Shown piece after piece: positions 32,882 through 44,684 of a stretch of DNA of 64,000 nt. The first letter of the stretch is position 1; the number at the start of each line of letters is the position of its first letter. The stretch spans positions 560,001 to 624,000 of the forward strand of contig WPIO01000082.1 in the NCBI GenBank assembly GCA_009760855.2, given 5' to 3'. The notes beneath the pieces are model-generated. The model worked only from the letters and a program-made list of their open reading frames with translations, was not told where the DNA came from and ran no database searches. Source of the stretch: Cristatella mucedo. Its lineage: Eukaryota > Bryozoa > Phylactolaemata > Cristatellidae. The translations under genes and the position numbers were made by a program.

Positions 32882-34309
32882 TCAGCACCTCGGAAGACAG
32901 TCTAATTGCAGCCTCAGCATCCAAAACCGAATTGGGATCAAGGTAGTACGCAGCAGAAAATTAGCAGTAGCCTTTCAAAACCTGGCAGCACGGCCGGCGA
33001 GGCATATCGTACGTCGCAATGGCCAGGCGTAGCAATGGCCAGGCATAGCGTAGCAACAGGTCCTAGTTAGCTGCCGTATGCCAGAGGTCACGAGCTTTGC
33101 AAGACGAAAGACTCCACAGAGCCCACTCTCCTCCCACTGCACCAGCGTGGGAGGAGATTTGGTCAGCGCTCGAATCTTGCAAGGCAGCGATGTACTACGC
33201 GGTTTATTAGGTAGGGTCCTGCACTAAAAGCAGCAGCACTAGGCACCTCTACCAATCCAAGCAGTGCCACTCTGCCCCCGAAGGCAACCGAGTGCAGCTG
33301 CTGATGGCATGGTCTGTCAACAGCAGCACCTAAAGGTGAAGGCTGGGAAATTCAAATTGGACAGAACCAAGCAAGATGAGAGCTGAACCTTGACGCTGAG
33401 CCCTGTCGGTTGCCTTCACCGGGACTGCAACCCGGCATCCACCCTTCCACACGGCGCAGGCGAGCGTGGTGCACTTCGACCTTGCTATACAAGCCACGGC
33501 AAGTGACCGCTGGGAAGAAGTGTATACATCTGCCACAAATAGACCAACGAGAGACCAGCAGTGGGTGGAATTGGAGACCGTGCAGCGAACAGGGGGAGAG
33601 CCCGTGCTGCACAGCTGCTCAGCTTGAGCTGCCTCGTGGGCCCTCCCCCTCCCCCCTCCCCGTCACACACAATTTCGCGTGCTCTCCCTCGACCGGCCAC
33701 GTCGAAGTCCTCACCACACTACAGATGGCACTCGAATAGATGTAGCAAAATCGTAGATCTGTCCTCAATCTGAGCTCAAGAGATCGCTGCCCATGCCAGC
33801 CTGTGCTGCATCTGCCGGCCACTGCGTCTTTGCCACTGCCGACTGTTACATAGCCACCTGGTGAGTCTCTATTGCTGCAGCATTAACACACTGCTCCACC
33901 GGACCCATGCATCACTTGGAATTGCAGGGTACTGAGCAACCAAGTTACGGGAAGACACGAACCTTTTCGCAAGCCATGGCACGTGGCTGAGGATAGGAAC
34001 AGTAGCAGGTTCAGTCTGAGCCAACCAATACATTTAACATCTAGAAAAAGTGAGCATTGTGCTACGGCACCGTGTCAATAGCAGGAATATATTAATCAGA
34101 TGACACTGTCGATCAACCATCGCGGAATAACTTCCTGCAGTGGAATCAAGGGCAGTTCGACTAGTATTGTCTGTGTCTTGTCATCTCAATTCGATTCATG
34201 TACGACACATCGATGTAGACCTGTATGCATCAAGATGGCAAACCATGTCAATTCCCTAAGCACCTACAGCACGATAAGATACCTTATCCTGCAGCAGCGC
34301 ACTGCTTAC
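32879..34309 (-). other. p85 intron next to SH3 exon
   Basis: No exon recognised. GC-richer patch at 33400-33720 has frames on both strands but no domain. Confidence 0.35.
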
Positions 34310-34660
34310 CGATCGATTCATTGGTCGAGTAAATGTTGGATTCTGCTTGATGGACTTTCGGCTCCTCCTCAACTGGCACAATTTCAACATACGTGCCTGG
34401 GAACTCTCCCGTCTGGCCAGTTCTAAGGTTTTTTCCGGTCAGCCAGACCTTCGGTGACTTGTAGTCATCCAATGCCTCCAACTGGCTCCATTCGACTTCA
34501 ATTAGGTCTCCAACAGCTATGGCAATATCTCCAGGTTGAACTGGAGCATGATCATGTATGACTTTGTACATTACGACCAATGCCATGATATCTGCTGCTT
34601 GCTGACTGCCTTCCAGTGCTGCATTGGTCGAGACCTCATTGGTATCAAAGCACACACGGG
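34310..34660 (-). CDS. PIK3R1: p85 exon: N-terminal SH3 domain
   Basis: The reverse strand is open for 117 codons between an acceptor (pyrimidine-rich tract ending tgtttttag) and a donor GTAAGC, entering with 2 nt and leaving with 1 nt of a codon. The SH3 fold is recognisable: a start like ALYDY (LVVMYKVIHDH), an acidic RT-loop region, the conserved Trp in KVWLTGKN, and a C-terminal GEFPGTYVEIV that matches the p85 SH3 ending (GDFPGTYVEYI type). A likely start codon lies at 34584-34586 (MALVVMYK), which would put the SH3 at the extreme N terminus as in other p85 proteins. The 24 codons before it are open and could be coding or 5' UTR. SH3 domains bind PxxP motifs; the p85 SH3 is thought to help autoregulation. 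A SINE lies just upstream at 34756-34906. Confidence 0.85.
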
Positions 34661-34755
34661 CTAAAAACAGCAAGAAAATTAGTGAGACTTCTATGGCTCG
34701 AGCTACACTCGCGGGAGTCGGCGAAAAATCTTGTATAAACGCGCAATTCGAATGC

Positions 34756-34906
34756 TAGCTGATTGAACTGTCTCTTTTTTGTATAGCGACAGAAGAGCCT
34801 TTACGGCTATCACCACCGCTTGCAGTGGCGATAAAGAATCGCCCACCGCAGGAATCGAACCCAGACCTGACCTCGGGACCGAGGTCATGAAAGCAACCGC
34901 CTTAGA
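34756..34906 (-). mobile_element. tRNA-derived SINE, copy 4
   Basis: Minus strand carries the hairpin ACCTCGGTCCCGAGGT, GGTTCGATTCC-type B box (plus text ggaatcgaaccc), and the common tail. Lies about 100 bp upstream of the SH3 exon acceptor. Confidence 0.87.
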
Positions 34907-35860
34907 TTGTTATCGAACAGTCACAAACCCAATCCAAACACAGCGGCTGCTGCAGTCAAGAAAACGTGACTGGCGTGCAATGAGGCGAATTCTACATACA
35001 GTACGTGAGCATCGGCGATGTTGCGGCACTCCACGGACATAAAAAAGGCGTCCGCTACAGTGTGCTGCTGAGCTCACATCCGCAAGCGAAAGTTTAACAT
35101 CCTCCAGGCAAGCGTAAAGCGTAAGCTATCGATATCACTGGAAGGAGCCTTATTAAACACGGATTCGAGAACCACGGCAACTGCTAAAGAGCAACCAACT
35201 CGAGCTGTGGCAACGTTGCGGCTTCTCGGTGGTAGATACACTCACACTTGAAAAAAGCAAGGCTCTAAAATCCCTCCTAAAATATCTCAGTCCACAAAGC
35301 TGACTTGAGAGGCTGGAAATATGATCGTGCAGGCGCACCTGGACCTCCACTACACGGATCGTGCAGCCGGATAATTTCAGTCACATTTAAGAGGAACATC
35401 TTGGACAATATCCTGGAGTCACGTCAAATGAAGGCTACTAGCCGTTGAACAGCAGCAAACCACCATGCGCCCCGCGGTCCAGCGGCACTCGGTGCAAGCC
35501 GGCTGCGTGCCCTGAAGGCAGGAAATCAGCTAGGTGCCAAGCGACCGTACAGAGGCGCAACTTACACTCAAACGTGAGCTCCTAGACAGTGCGAAGAAGC
35601 GCGCCACATCTGAGGTGGCTGTCTGCACTACCTTAAATCCAACCCCGCTGGCAAACTATTTACGCCCTAGGCCGTGACGTCAAGGGCGGATGTTCCTGGC
35701 CTGATGCTTCCGGGTACTCCGGCTGAGGCCTGCGGAGAGCGAAGAACCATGGGTGTAGGCGGAGGAACTAAGAGGACATGATTCCACCCCAACGGTCTGG
35801 GTCAGAGCTTGGCCGAGTAACTACAGCCATTCATAAGCCCCCGCCCGCTTCCGTTCTAAC
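34907..35860. other. Unassigned stretch upstream of SH3 exon
   Basis: Could contain the p85 5' UTR or promoter: a GC-rich patch lies at 35455-35760. No core promoter motif is convincing. No gene recognised. Confidence 0.3.
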
Positions 35861-35864
35861 CGGG

Positions 35865-36185
35865 ACGTGTGCCCGTCGCAAGAGTTCCTGGCAGTTTACA
35901 ATGTTCCCAAACCCTGGAACTCACTCAACTGGAATATCGTTTCCTGATTTGACAGCAACCAAATGGAAGCTAAAAAAAAATAGCTGTTCCTCGCAGCCTT
36001 TGCTGCGCAAGAGCCAGTTGTTCTTCGCGAGCCTGTGTATTCTGACGTTGTTCAAGTTATGACTAACCAATCGCTTCGCTTCCTTTTGAGCTTACTTTAA
36101 ATGCCGAGAAGGAGATTTAGTTCTCTTTGGGTACTATGCAAATGTCGTATGAGGATGATGATGAGTATTATTATTATTACTATCG
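35865..36185 (+). mobile_element. LINE family 1 3' end, plus strand
   Basis: Diverged RT C terminus (gttcccaaaccctggaactcac), then agcttactttaaatgccgagaaggagat, ending in (ATT)n at 36167-36180. Confidence 0.78.
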
Positions 36186-36229
36186 TGAACTTTCACCTCT
36201 GGCCACCTCCTAGAGCCTGTTAGCCCGTT

Positions 36230-36905
36230 TGGGTGGCTACCGGTGTAACGGGCTAGAGTGTATCCCAGGCCGGAGTATCACCGGGCTTAAAACGGCCTAT
36301 GCCACTTTATACCCTCTAGGTCAAAGTATACACCGTCAATTCAATAGTTTTGAGCGATACACTCATGAATCTTTATGCGATGGCGCGTGAATCCACGCCG
36401 GAGCGCCTCTGGCACCGCGTTCTCTTCTCTCTCCCCCGTTCCTATCCTAAGGCACTCATTACTCCGATCTCTCACCAACCTCATCTTTTCTACAAACTGT
36501 TTCTCAAGTCGGAATGCTGACTACCGTATGCGTACCGAAAGCCCTCGTGCTCTGCACACACACACACACACACTGTGTACGCTGTAGAAATTCTTTAGCG
36601 TACCAATTAGGGTGCCTTTTCCGGTTATAACGACGGCTGCCTGAGTAGCGCTGCTGGTGCGGGATTTTCACTGTTCGGCTTTAAATCCACTGAACCGCAA
36701 TCTGCTTTCATATTTTTCTTTAGCTTCAGCTCGTATTTGTCGGCTTCATTCGAGTTGTGAGTGTCCCGCATTTCAAATTGAAGACCGTCGGCGATCGATC
36801 CTTCTTCTAAGTAGAAACAAGGCTCAGGAGTGAGCTTCCACATTCTCTTCGTGCCGGCGTCCTAGCCAGTAACGATATCGCTCATTGCACTGTTAAAGGT
36901 GACAG
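36230..36905. repeat. Unclassified dispersed repeat, copy A
   Basis: Shares about 0.6 kb in the same orientation with 42535-43235. Shared blocks: caatagttttgagc-atacac-catgaatctttacg; ctctcccc-ttc-tatcctaaggca; ttttccggttataa; tttcaaattgaagaccgtcgg; cgtgccggcgtcctagccagtaacgat. Left edge (36240-36330) also pairs as an inverted repeat with 40585-40720. No coding capacity seen. (CA)n at 36558-36573 is internal. Confidence 0.75.
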
Positions 36906-37199
36906 CAACTTCACGCTTTTTGACAGAGGGCCTCTTGGCTAATTTTTGGAGTTATGACAAAACATTGTTCACAGTCTTTTCAGTTGTTTTCAGCCTTTCA
37001 CATGTTGATGAACGTCATTTTTTATTTCTTTTCAACAGTCAAGTTCAGAGATTTTGGCCAATGTCTCATCTCGGCCAAAGCGACCACCGGAAATTAAATT
37101 CTCCTGACAGGCCTTCAATAAAGTTGGCAGTCGGCTTTTTGTGATAACTTCCTTCTCTCCGCGGTTAAAGAATCCCTCCATCAGCTCGATACGGCTTAG

Positions 37200-40100
37200 C
37201 TGCTTGTCTGAACTTAGACATGGCGATTAAACAATCGCGAACGTACTATCGAGGAAATGCATGGCAATCGACCACAATGGCCTGGCTTTGATTTCAATAT
37301 GTTTCAAATTGACTGTGAACTTGCTGCTCGAAGCTCTAATTGGTACGCCGTATTAGTACATTGTACATTCATGTGCTACCGCATGTGTACAACTTCAAGG
37401 ACTCTGTCGACTGACGTGGACGAAGGTACTATTTTACGGGCTCCAGGGCAGGAACTGTCGAAACTTCCCGTATTGTCTCGGGCCATTGCCATCGGTCGTC
37501 ATGTAGTGTCCATGGTTGAAGGCGCACAATCGGTTGACAGTATGTTCGCACCCAGTGACACGTAGGTGACGTGATAATTGGAACTACGAAAATACAATCT
37601 CTTGTCAATTTGAAACGGATTGCGGTAGAAAATGGGCCATTCCCGCCGATTGCCGTGCATTGCCCTCGATTGTACGTTCGTATTCGTTTTAAAGAATGCG
37701 GTTGCACTTTTAATGCAGTGTGCTACAAGAAAAGTTGGAGCTTCCCTTAGCAACTGTCGACCCATACTTAGTGAACCGTTATGAATTGGCGTATTTCCTC
37801 AGGCCATTGCCGTCGATCGTCATGCGTTGCCGACAATTGATCACGCACAATGGGTGCAAATTATGCGCTCGCGCAGTGAGATGCTGTGATGGCGCATTAG
37901 GAAAGACTGTTGCTTTTCACGACCTTTGTCTCGAGGTCGTGGGTTCGAATCCTGTGGTGGGCGATCCTTTATTCCCGCTGCAAATGGTGGTGATAGCCTT
38001 TAAGGCTCTTCTGCCGCTATACAAAGAAGGCTGTTAAATCTTTTTTATGCTACTTGGAATGAGAATTGGAGCTTGGTGCAGCCGATTTTTTGTTGCTTTG
38101 CCACGGATTGTGGTATTGGAACCTGCTATCCCTGTCGATAGCGGTGCATTCATGATAATTAACAGGTAAATAAAGCTTTTAAACTCTACGGTTTCACTTT
38201 TAACACAGTAAAATGTTATTTGCAATTACAATTGGACCTTCGTGAAGCCAATTTTGGTCGGTTTGCCACGGATTGTATAGATTGCTTCTTCAAGCTGAGC
38301 CATTGCCGTAGATTGCCATGAATTACCCGAGATTTGACGAGCGCGATTGGTCACAAATTATGCGGCTGCACTTTAAACAGGGCGCTTTGTAATATGCATT
38401 CAAAATTGCAGCATTAAGAAACCCATCTCCGAGCATTTTATAGCGGAATGCTGTCGGTTGCAACATTGGTCCGAGCCATTGCTGTCGATTGCCGTGCATT
38501 GCTGATGAGCAAAGCAGCTTGAAAATGCTATGGTTTCACTTTGGACGCAGCGGAATGTTATATGCAATGACAAATGGAGCTTCGGGTTGCCAATGTATCG
38601 CCGATTGGCCGCGAGTTGGGGTATTGGCGCGGGCCATTGCTGCCGATTGCCATTTAATCCATTGCAATTGTATGTGCATGATTGGTTGAATGGATGCGAT
38701 TGCACTTTAAACACGTTGCATTGTGTCGCGTCGGAAAAATTTGATCTTGGCCCAGCCACTTTCCGGTGATTTGCGATGGATTATAATCGATTGCCGTATT
38801 TTCTCGAGCAATTGCCGTCGATTGCTATGCACTGCCAAAGATTGAACGCGCAGAGTGGGTAAAAAGCATGCGTGTGCGCAATGAGATTTTAGGTGGAGTC
38901 AGAACTGGAGATTGGTGCAGCCAATTTCTCGACATTTGCGATGGTTGCGGTATTAGCCCTCGCCATTGCTGCAGATTGCCGTGCATCGTTGACAATTAAC
39001 GGGAAAATAAAGCTTGAAAACTCTACTGCTTCACTTTTAACACAATTAAATGTCAAATTCAATGACAACTAGAGCTCCGCGAAGCCAATTTGCTGTCGAT
39101 TCACCACGGATTGTAGTTGGTTGATGCTTCGAGCCGAGCCGTTGCCGTACATTGCTATGCATTGCCCGAGATTATGCGAGCGCAACTGGTTAAAATGATG
39201 CGTTTGACTTTAAAAAATATGCTTTGTAATTTGTATTCAAAATTGGAGCATTGAGAAACCAATTTAGAGGCATTTTGCATCGGATAGCTGTAGATTGCAA
39301 CATTGACCCGGGCCATTGAAGTCGATCGCAGTGAATTGCTGCAGAATGGTCGAGGCAAGTATATTGAAATTCAGCGAGTACGCAATAACTGATGAGTATG
39401 GAAGCGTGCAATCATAATTACAGCTTCTAGTGTACACATTCGGGTCGCTTTGCGGCGGATTGCGGTATGGGACCGGCCGTTGCAGTCGATTGCAGTGCAT
39501 TGCAAGAGAATGTGTAGGCACAACGGAGCGAGATTTTGTGGGTGCTCTTTGAACCTAGCCTAGTCTTATATGCAATTTAAATTAAGTTTCACGTTAGAGA
39601 TTTGAGCATAATTTACAGTGAATTAGAGTGGATTGCGGTATTTCCTCTGGTTATTTTGGGTGATTTCCGCTCGTTGCCAGAATGCATGGATGCACAATTT
39701 TTTTCGTGGGTGTGCACACAACGCAGTCCGCTTTCATATGCAATAAAAACTGGAGCTCGGCGCCATCTATTTCTAGTAGTTTTGCGATGAATGCGGCGTA
39801 TTGGAGTGGATTTCGCTACTGCCCCAGACTATTGCAGTCGATTGCACGAGAGAGCTGCCGTCCCAATGCAAGTGAAGCATCAGGAGTACGATTTCCGCTG
39901 AGTTTACTACCATATGCCTTATCGAAAAAGGAGCTTTTCGCCCAGGATGTCGTTCGTTGTCTACGGATTGCAGTGGATCGTGGTACTGGCCCGGGCCGCT
40001 GCAATACATTTCAGTGGACTTCGTGAGTTTTATATTCAAAACTTGTGGGAGCTTTTGCGCAGCTGATTTGAAGTCAATGTGAGGCGAACTAAAGTGGGTT

Positions 40101-40290
40101 GCGGTACAGGCCTTCGTCGTTGCTGCTCATTTGCATAAGCGGGCTTGCGCACAATGACTTGAAATTTGGTGGATAGGTAAAACCGAAGGTTTCCTACAAT
40201 ATCCGCCCAAACTTTGAGCTCAGCAACGCCCATATCCTGTCGATTTTAGCTTAATCAGAGGGATTGCGGTAATTCGTCGAACCCCAGTCT
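37200..40290. repeat. Diverged tandem satellite, about 167 bp monomer
   Basis: The motif GCCATTGC-x-GTCGATTGC-x-x-TGCATTGC recurs at about 37482, 37635, 37802, 38121, 38299, 38474, 38632, 38807, 38961, 39138, 39311 and 39475, with weaker copies to about 40110. After subtracting the SINE at 37881-38040, spacing is 154-178 bp. Between anchors each unit carries TGCACTTTAAACA, AATATGCAAT and a (C/T)CGATTTGCCACGGATTG-like block. About 17 units. No gene. Confidence 0.85.
37881..38040 (+). mobile_element. tRNA-derived SINE, copy 5, inserted in the satellite
   Basis: Well preserved: ATGGCGCATTAGGAAAGAC, hairpin CGACCTTTGTCTCGAGGTCG, GGGTTCGAATCC (perfect pol III B box), GTGGGCGATCC, and the tail ending GGCTGTTAAATC. 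Confidence 0.9.
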
Positions 40291-40584
40291 GCAGGCCGAG
40301 CAATCGGAGCTGCCGGCCCGGCACAGCTACTCAGCGCCGACAGCAGCCGCAAAGCAGAACATAACAATATCTTCGACTGCTTCGGAAAACTGCTTTTATT
40401 GATCAAATTAAAAATCTGACTTTCATTAATAAGCATTTTAGATATCGGTGCGAATTCTTTGTTGAATATCAGCGGAAATTTGTTGCGAATGTTCTCTGTC
40501 TGGATAATTATCACTGAACGATCAACAATAATTAAAACGGTTATAGTTAAAAAAAATAATGTGCTCTGCGTCATCTTTCAAATA

Positions 40585-40720
40585 GGGTATAGTCTGGCCT
40601 GGAGGGGTATAGTTCGGCAAAGCCTATTTGACATCCGGGTATAAAGTAGCCCAGGCCGTTTTTACTACGGGTATACTTTTGCCGCTTACACCGGGCTTCT
40701 GGCGGGGAGGCCGCCAGACT
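40585..40720. repeat. Inverted partner of the 36240-36330 sequence
   Basis: Read in reverse, it carries accgggct...ccgtagtaaaaacggcctgggctactttataccc, matching ggcttaaaacggcctatgccactttataccct at 36282-36318. A related GC-rich motif (gggtatactc) recurs at 46590-46615. The two inverted ends enclose the satellite. Confidence 0.6.
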
Positions 40721-42235
40721 TAAAAAGCTGTCGTAGAGGCTATTCGGGGGCGTCGACGGCCTTGCAAAGCTTCTCGGTATTTCTCAGGGAGGGCCACAGA
40801 CGGCCCTGGACGGCTTAGCGGAGGCTTCCTTTCAGCGACCCAGCGCTCTCGAGCTGACCTGCTGGCCAATGGGGGTTGCAGGCGTCTTGAATCCTGCGCA
40901 GTCGAGGAATTTATGAGAAATCTACCTTATTGAAATTAGCTCAGTTGGCTGCCGAACGAAATCCCTAGCAAGGAGTCCCACTCGGCGGAGTCGTGGCGGT
41001 ACCCGGAAGGTCTGCCGGGCTTTCGTTGGCGGATGCTAAAAGGCAATTCGGATACAGCTCCTCTTGCCGAGTTGCGATCGCATTTTAGAGCGGCCAGGCA
41101 CGACCTGGCTAAATGCCAACCTTCTTAGGCGACTTGGTACCGCTACGACCTGTGGCTCAGCGCTACTTAGCAGCCTTCTGAGAAGATTTCAAAATTTAAA
41201 TTGTACAGAATTTCTTAAAATTATCCAGAGAGTAAACGCCAAGAGACCAACTTAGCACTGTGGCGCTGAAGAGAGACCACAGAAAATAATAACAATCGTA
41301 TTGAGATATTTCAACAATGCCCTAAAATAAACAAGCCCCCTCTTGGCACTTTTGCTAATTTGAAGCATGCCCATTGGCTGACAATAAAAAATGCACCAGT
41401 TCTCAAGCAAAAGCCCACAAAGGACCCCTCCGATATACTGCTATTGTTATTACAAACAATATATTGTCGCTGTCATTGAAGTGAAAGTTATAAATCGTGC
41501 CAACCAGAAATGCTCCACGGACTTACACACTCCGCGATTCACAGAATTCGGTCAGTTTCAAGACTAGGGAAGGGCTGTTTAAACTTGAAACTTAAAACTG
41601 ATGAACTAAATTGTCCCGCAAGTATTGCATTAGCATAAATACTGTTCATCTGGACAATATAATATGTTGATATTGTTACGGCACATAACACGATGCATTT
41701 TTAACAATACAGTATAATATGTTGTCCCGTAAATATATTTTTGCGGACGCCTGAATCCGAGTATGCATTCCGAAGAGGTTATCGCCTCATTTTAAAAGAC
41801 TTTCCAGTCGGTCGAGGCAAAAATGAGGCAGGCTGGACGGTGAAACCTTAGACTTGGGTGCTGCTCCACTCTGCTGCCTCCGTCTCTATATGGGGCATAG
41901 GAATATACTGAAAGGGCATTTCGTGCGGGTACATCGCTCCAATTTCCATTCATCCCTCGCGGTTGGAGAACAACTAATAGTAGCATCCTCCCGTTGAGTA
42001 ATTGCAAGTAAAACCTTTTAGATCAGCTCTATAAGCTGCTATAAAAAGCCGTCTACAGATATAAACCGTCGCGTTACCCAAGCAACATTCTGTCATCTCG
42101 TTGCTGGTTGCTCCAGCACGGACTTCACTATTAGATCAAACGAGCAATATTGAAACACCGGCCGGTATAACTCATACCCTCATCATGGCCTCTAGGATCA
42201 GCGGTTCCTGAATTATAATGATTACAATTGCATTG
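40721..42235. other. Unassigned stretch
   Basis: GC-richer sequence at 40720-41060, then AT-rich. No gene, domain or known repeat recognised. Confidence 0.35.
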
Positions 42236-42239
42236 CCTC

Positions 42240-42372
42240 CGGGTCTTAGCACAGGGTTAAGGCGTTACTGCTTCACGACCCAGCAGGAAATTCATTATTG
42301 TTTACTGCAAGCTGAGGTGATAGCTGCTAAGGCTTTTCTGTCGCTATATAAAGGAGGCTGTCGAATCAGCTA
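42240..42372 (+). mobile_element. tRNA-derived SINE, copy 6 (diverged)
   Basis: Retains taaggcgttactgcttcacgac, a degraded B box, and gctgaggtgatagctgctaaggcttttctgtcgctatat then aggctgtcgaatcagct. Confidence 0.72.
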
Positions 42373-42534
42373 GCATTTACTATACGTATCACAGCCCTCT
42401 TACCTTAAGCATTACTATTCGTTATTTTGTAGGTCATCCGGAAGTTCAGGTTTCTAATGATTAAATTTGACTTTCGCTCGTATGACCGACTTTAAGCTCA
42501 TGGGCTTGCTCATACGGAATTTACGTTCTTGATT

Positions 42535-43235
42535 CCCCTCTAGGCCAAATTATACCCCGCTGCATCAATAGTTTTGAGCAATACACGCATGAATCTTTAC
42601 GTGATGGCTCACAAATCCGCGAAGGCTCAGACCCTGGCATCTCATTCTCTGCTCTCCCCCATTCTTATCCTAAGGCAATAATTACTCCAATCTCTCACCT
42701 GCCTAGTCTTTTCTAAGAACTTTTTCGTTAGTAGAAATGTTGGCTAGCGTATACGCACCGAATGCCCTTGGAGGCTGTTAACGCCACAGAAAACTTTCAG
42801 CATCGCAATGCGCCTGCCTAGTCATTGTGACTCTGCGCTATTACAGATGGCGAAATGAGTACATACTGCGTAATTCTGAGCGGACCTCGATTTCATGAGG
42901 AATCTTGAAAAATCCAGGATGCATTTTCCGGTTATAAGGCGGCCGCCTGTGTCGCCCTCCTGGTACGAGATTTTCCCTGTTCGACTCTAAATCCACAGTA
43001 CCGCAAGCTATTTTTATATTTATCTTTTGATTTGATTAGCTTGTATTTTTCGGCTTAATTCGATTAACAAGTCCCCCATTTTTCAAATTGAAGACCGTCG
43101 GAGATCGATCCTTTTGCTCATACGGACCAAGGCTCAGGAGAGAGCTTCCACACTCTTTTCGTGCCGGCGTCCTAGCCAGTAACGATGCCGCTCCTGGCCG
43201 CACTGTTAATCGTGGCAATGAGTTCACGCTTAAAC
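42535..43235. repeat. Unclassified dispersed repeat, copy B
   Basis: Direct copy of 36296-36905 with many substitutions and an extra segment at about 42780-42900. Ends in the same block (cgtgccggcgtcctagccagtaacgatg... gttcacgctt). Confidence 0.75.
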
Positions 43236-43249
43236 CAGTTGTTGTCTGT

Positions 43250-43805
43250 TAATAATAATAATAATAATGCACTTGATAAAGCGCCCTCAGAGAACTCAAT
43301 CTTTTCCAAGGCGCTTTACATTTTCTGCAAAGGGAAACGCGATTGAATCGTGAGTAATATCATGCTTGATAAACAACCTGAACAACGTAGTTAGGGGTAA
43401 CATGCACAGGGTCAGCATGCAAATGTGGTTAGTGGCAGCATGCACAGTGTCAGCACGCAAAAGTACATGAAGGACGAATCACAGCGACCCACTAAATGCT
43501 GTCCGAAATAGATGTGTTTTTAGGTTCTTTTCAAATGTGGTCAAGTCAGGGGATGTTCTGACGCAAGTCGGGAGGGAGTTCCAGGCTTTGGGAGCATACA
43601 AACTAAATGTACGGTCTCCAAAGGATTTGAGGTTTGTACGAGTTAGTAGTAAACTGTTGGATTCCAAAAAGCGGGTGGTACGATGCTTAGCCTGGTAGGG
43701 GAGTAGATCTGATAGATATGCTGGAGCCAAAGAATGAAGGGACCTAAAAGTGAGCGACAAAACTTTGAAGTTGCTTGACTGGTAGCCAGTGCAGTTCGGC
43801 GAGAT
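43250..43805 (-). mobile_element. LINE family 1 3' end
   Basis: (TAA)n at 43250-43267, the conserved terminus, 3' UTR and RT C-terminal peptide (AKHRTTRFLESNSLLLTRTN, LYAPKAWNSLPT). It ends abruptly at about 43803. Confidence 0.92.
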
Positions 43806-44680
43806 GAACAGGTACGGTCGCAATTGGATTATTCTCTGCAGCTGACGCACAAGTCCAATCCGGACGCAGCCTGTTTAAGTTTCCTCGCACAGGTCTAGTG
43901 CGTTTGGAGGAATGCCCCTTGGAGTCACTCCGCTTGCATGCAATGGTTGTACTGAAGTTGAACTAATTGCCCGAAACTTAAATAACAAGTCGCGTCGGTT
44001 TGAAGCTGCATGGTTTCCAAATATGGACTGAAATTGGATTACACAGTTTCTGGAACGTGCTGTCCCAATTTTCATGATATGACGCTAGAGCCATCTCGTC
44101 CGATTACCGCCAGCGTGCCTTATCAGTGAAAAATAATTCAATTGTATTCACACTTGCTCAAAACGCTCAAGATCCGCATAGTATGAGCGATTTAAAGCTA
44201 TCAGCCTGGAAAGCTGTAACCAATCATCAATCCAGACTAGTCTGCTTGTAAAATTATTTGCTGGACGCTGAACAAAGAATACTACTGTATAGCTGCTCTT
44301 TAAGCCTGCAGTACCCCGTAGGGCTTTGGGGGAGACTAGAGACTCAATAGATTTGGTTAAAAACGGGATGTGGCGGCTTCGACGTGCGGACAGAACTAGG
44401 CCGAAAACCAGCCCGCGGAGCAGTGCTAGCCCTAGCCGACACGCGACGAGTATCGGTGACACGCTATGCATTTTATCACGGCTAGCGAACCGTAGAAGCT
44501 GCACAAATCCACACAGCTATGCTGACAGTTTCAGAACACGGCTGTGATAAAGAGCGCCAATAGCTTATTTTTAAAGTCCGTACCTACACTGTAAATAAGT
44601 CGATTCCACTGTGCAGGAGGTATACAGGCGTCCAATACCAGACGCGGCATACAGCAACTTTCGTATGGCTCAAAGCTTAT
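43806..44680. other. Unassigned stretch
   Basis: Reverse frame 44148-44504 (118 codons) is open but shows no known domain. No repeat recognised. Confidence 0.3.
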
Positions 44681-44684
44681 GTAA

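Larger units (their letters stand above)
2406..34660 (-). other. PIK3R1: Gene span: PI3-kinase p85-type regulatory subunit with SAM and C1 domains (partial)
   Basis: This is the overall model of a minus-strand gene with thirteen placed exons: 34310-34660, 18760-18896, 18396-18530, 15275-15355, 14733-14871, 14299-14397, 13648-13761, 13358-13438, 10673-10804, 5630-5828, 4741-4814 and 2406-2625, with coding probably beginning inside the first. Every adjacent pair has compatible splice phase and each has a GT donor and AG acceptor. The domain order is SH3, C1-like half, SAM, C1, RhoGAP/BH, proline-rich linker and nSH2. In the known family the subunit binds and restrains the p110 catalytic subunit through iSH2 and recruits it to phosphotyrosine through its SH2 domains. 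Those last parts lie left of the window. The 15 kb between the SH3 exon and the next exon may hide one or more exons. Assignment to the p85 family rests on SH3, BH and nSH2 in the right order and on the close nSH2 match. Confidence 0.88.

Noticed and set aside
37200-40290. CRISPR-like array
   Set aside because: Units are about 167 bp, diverged over their whole length and without repeat-spacer alternation, in an animal genome. It is a satellite.
36296-43235. LTR retrotransposon
   Set aside because: The two direct repeats lack visible TG/CA ends and primer sites, and nothing like gag-pol lies between them. Left as an unclassified repeat.
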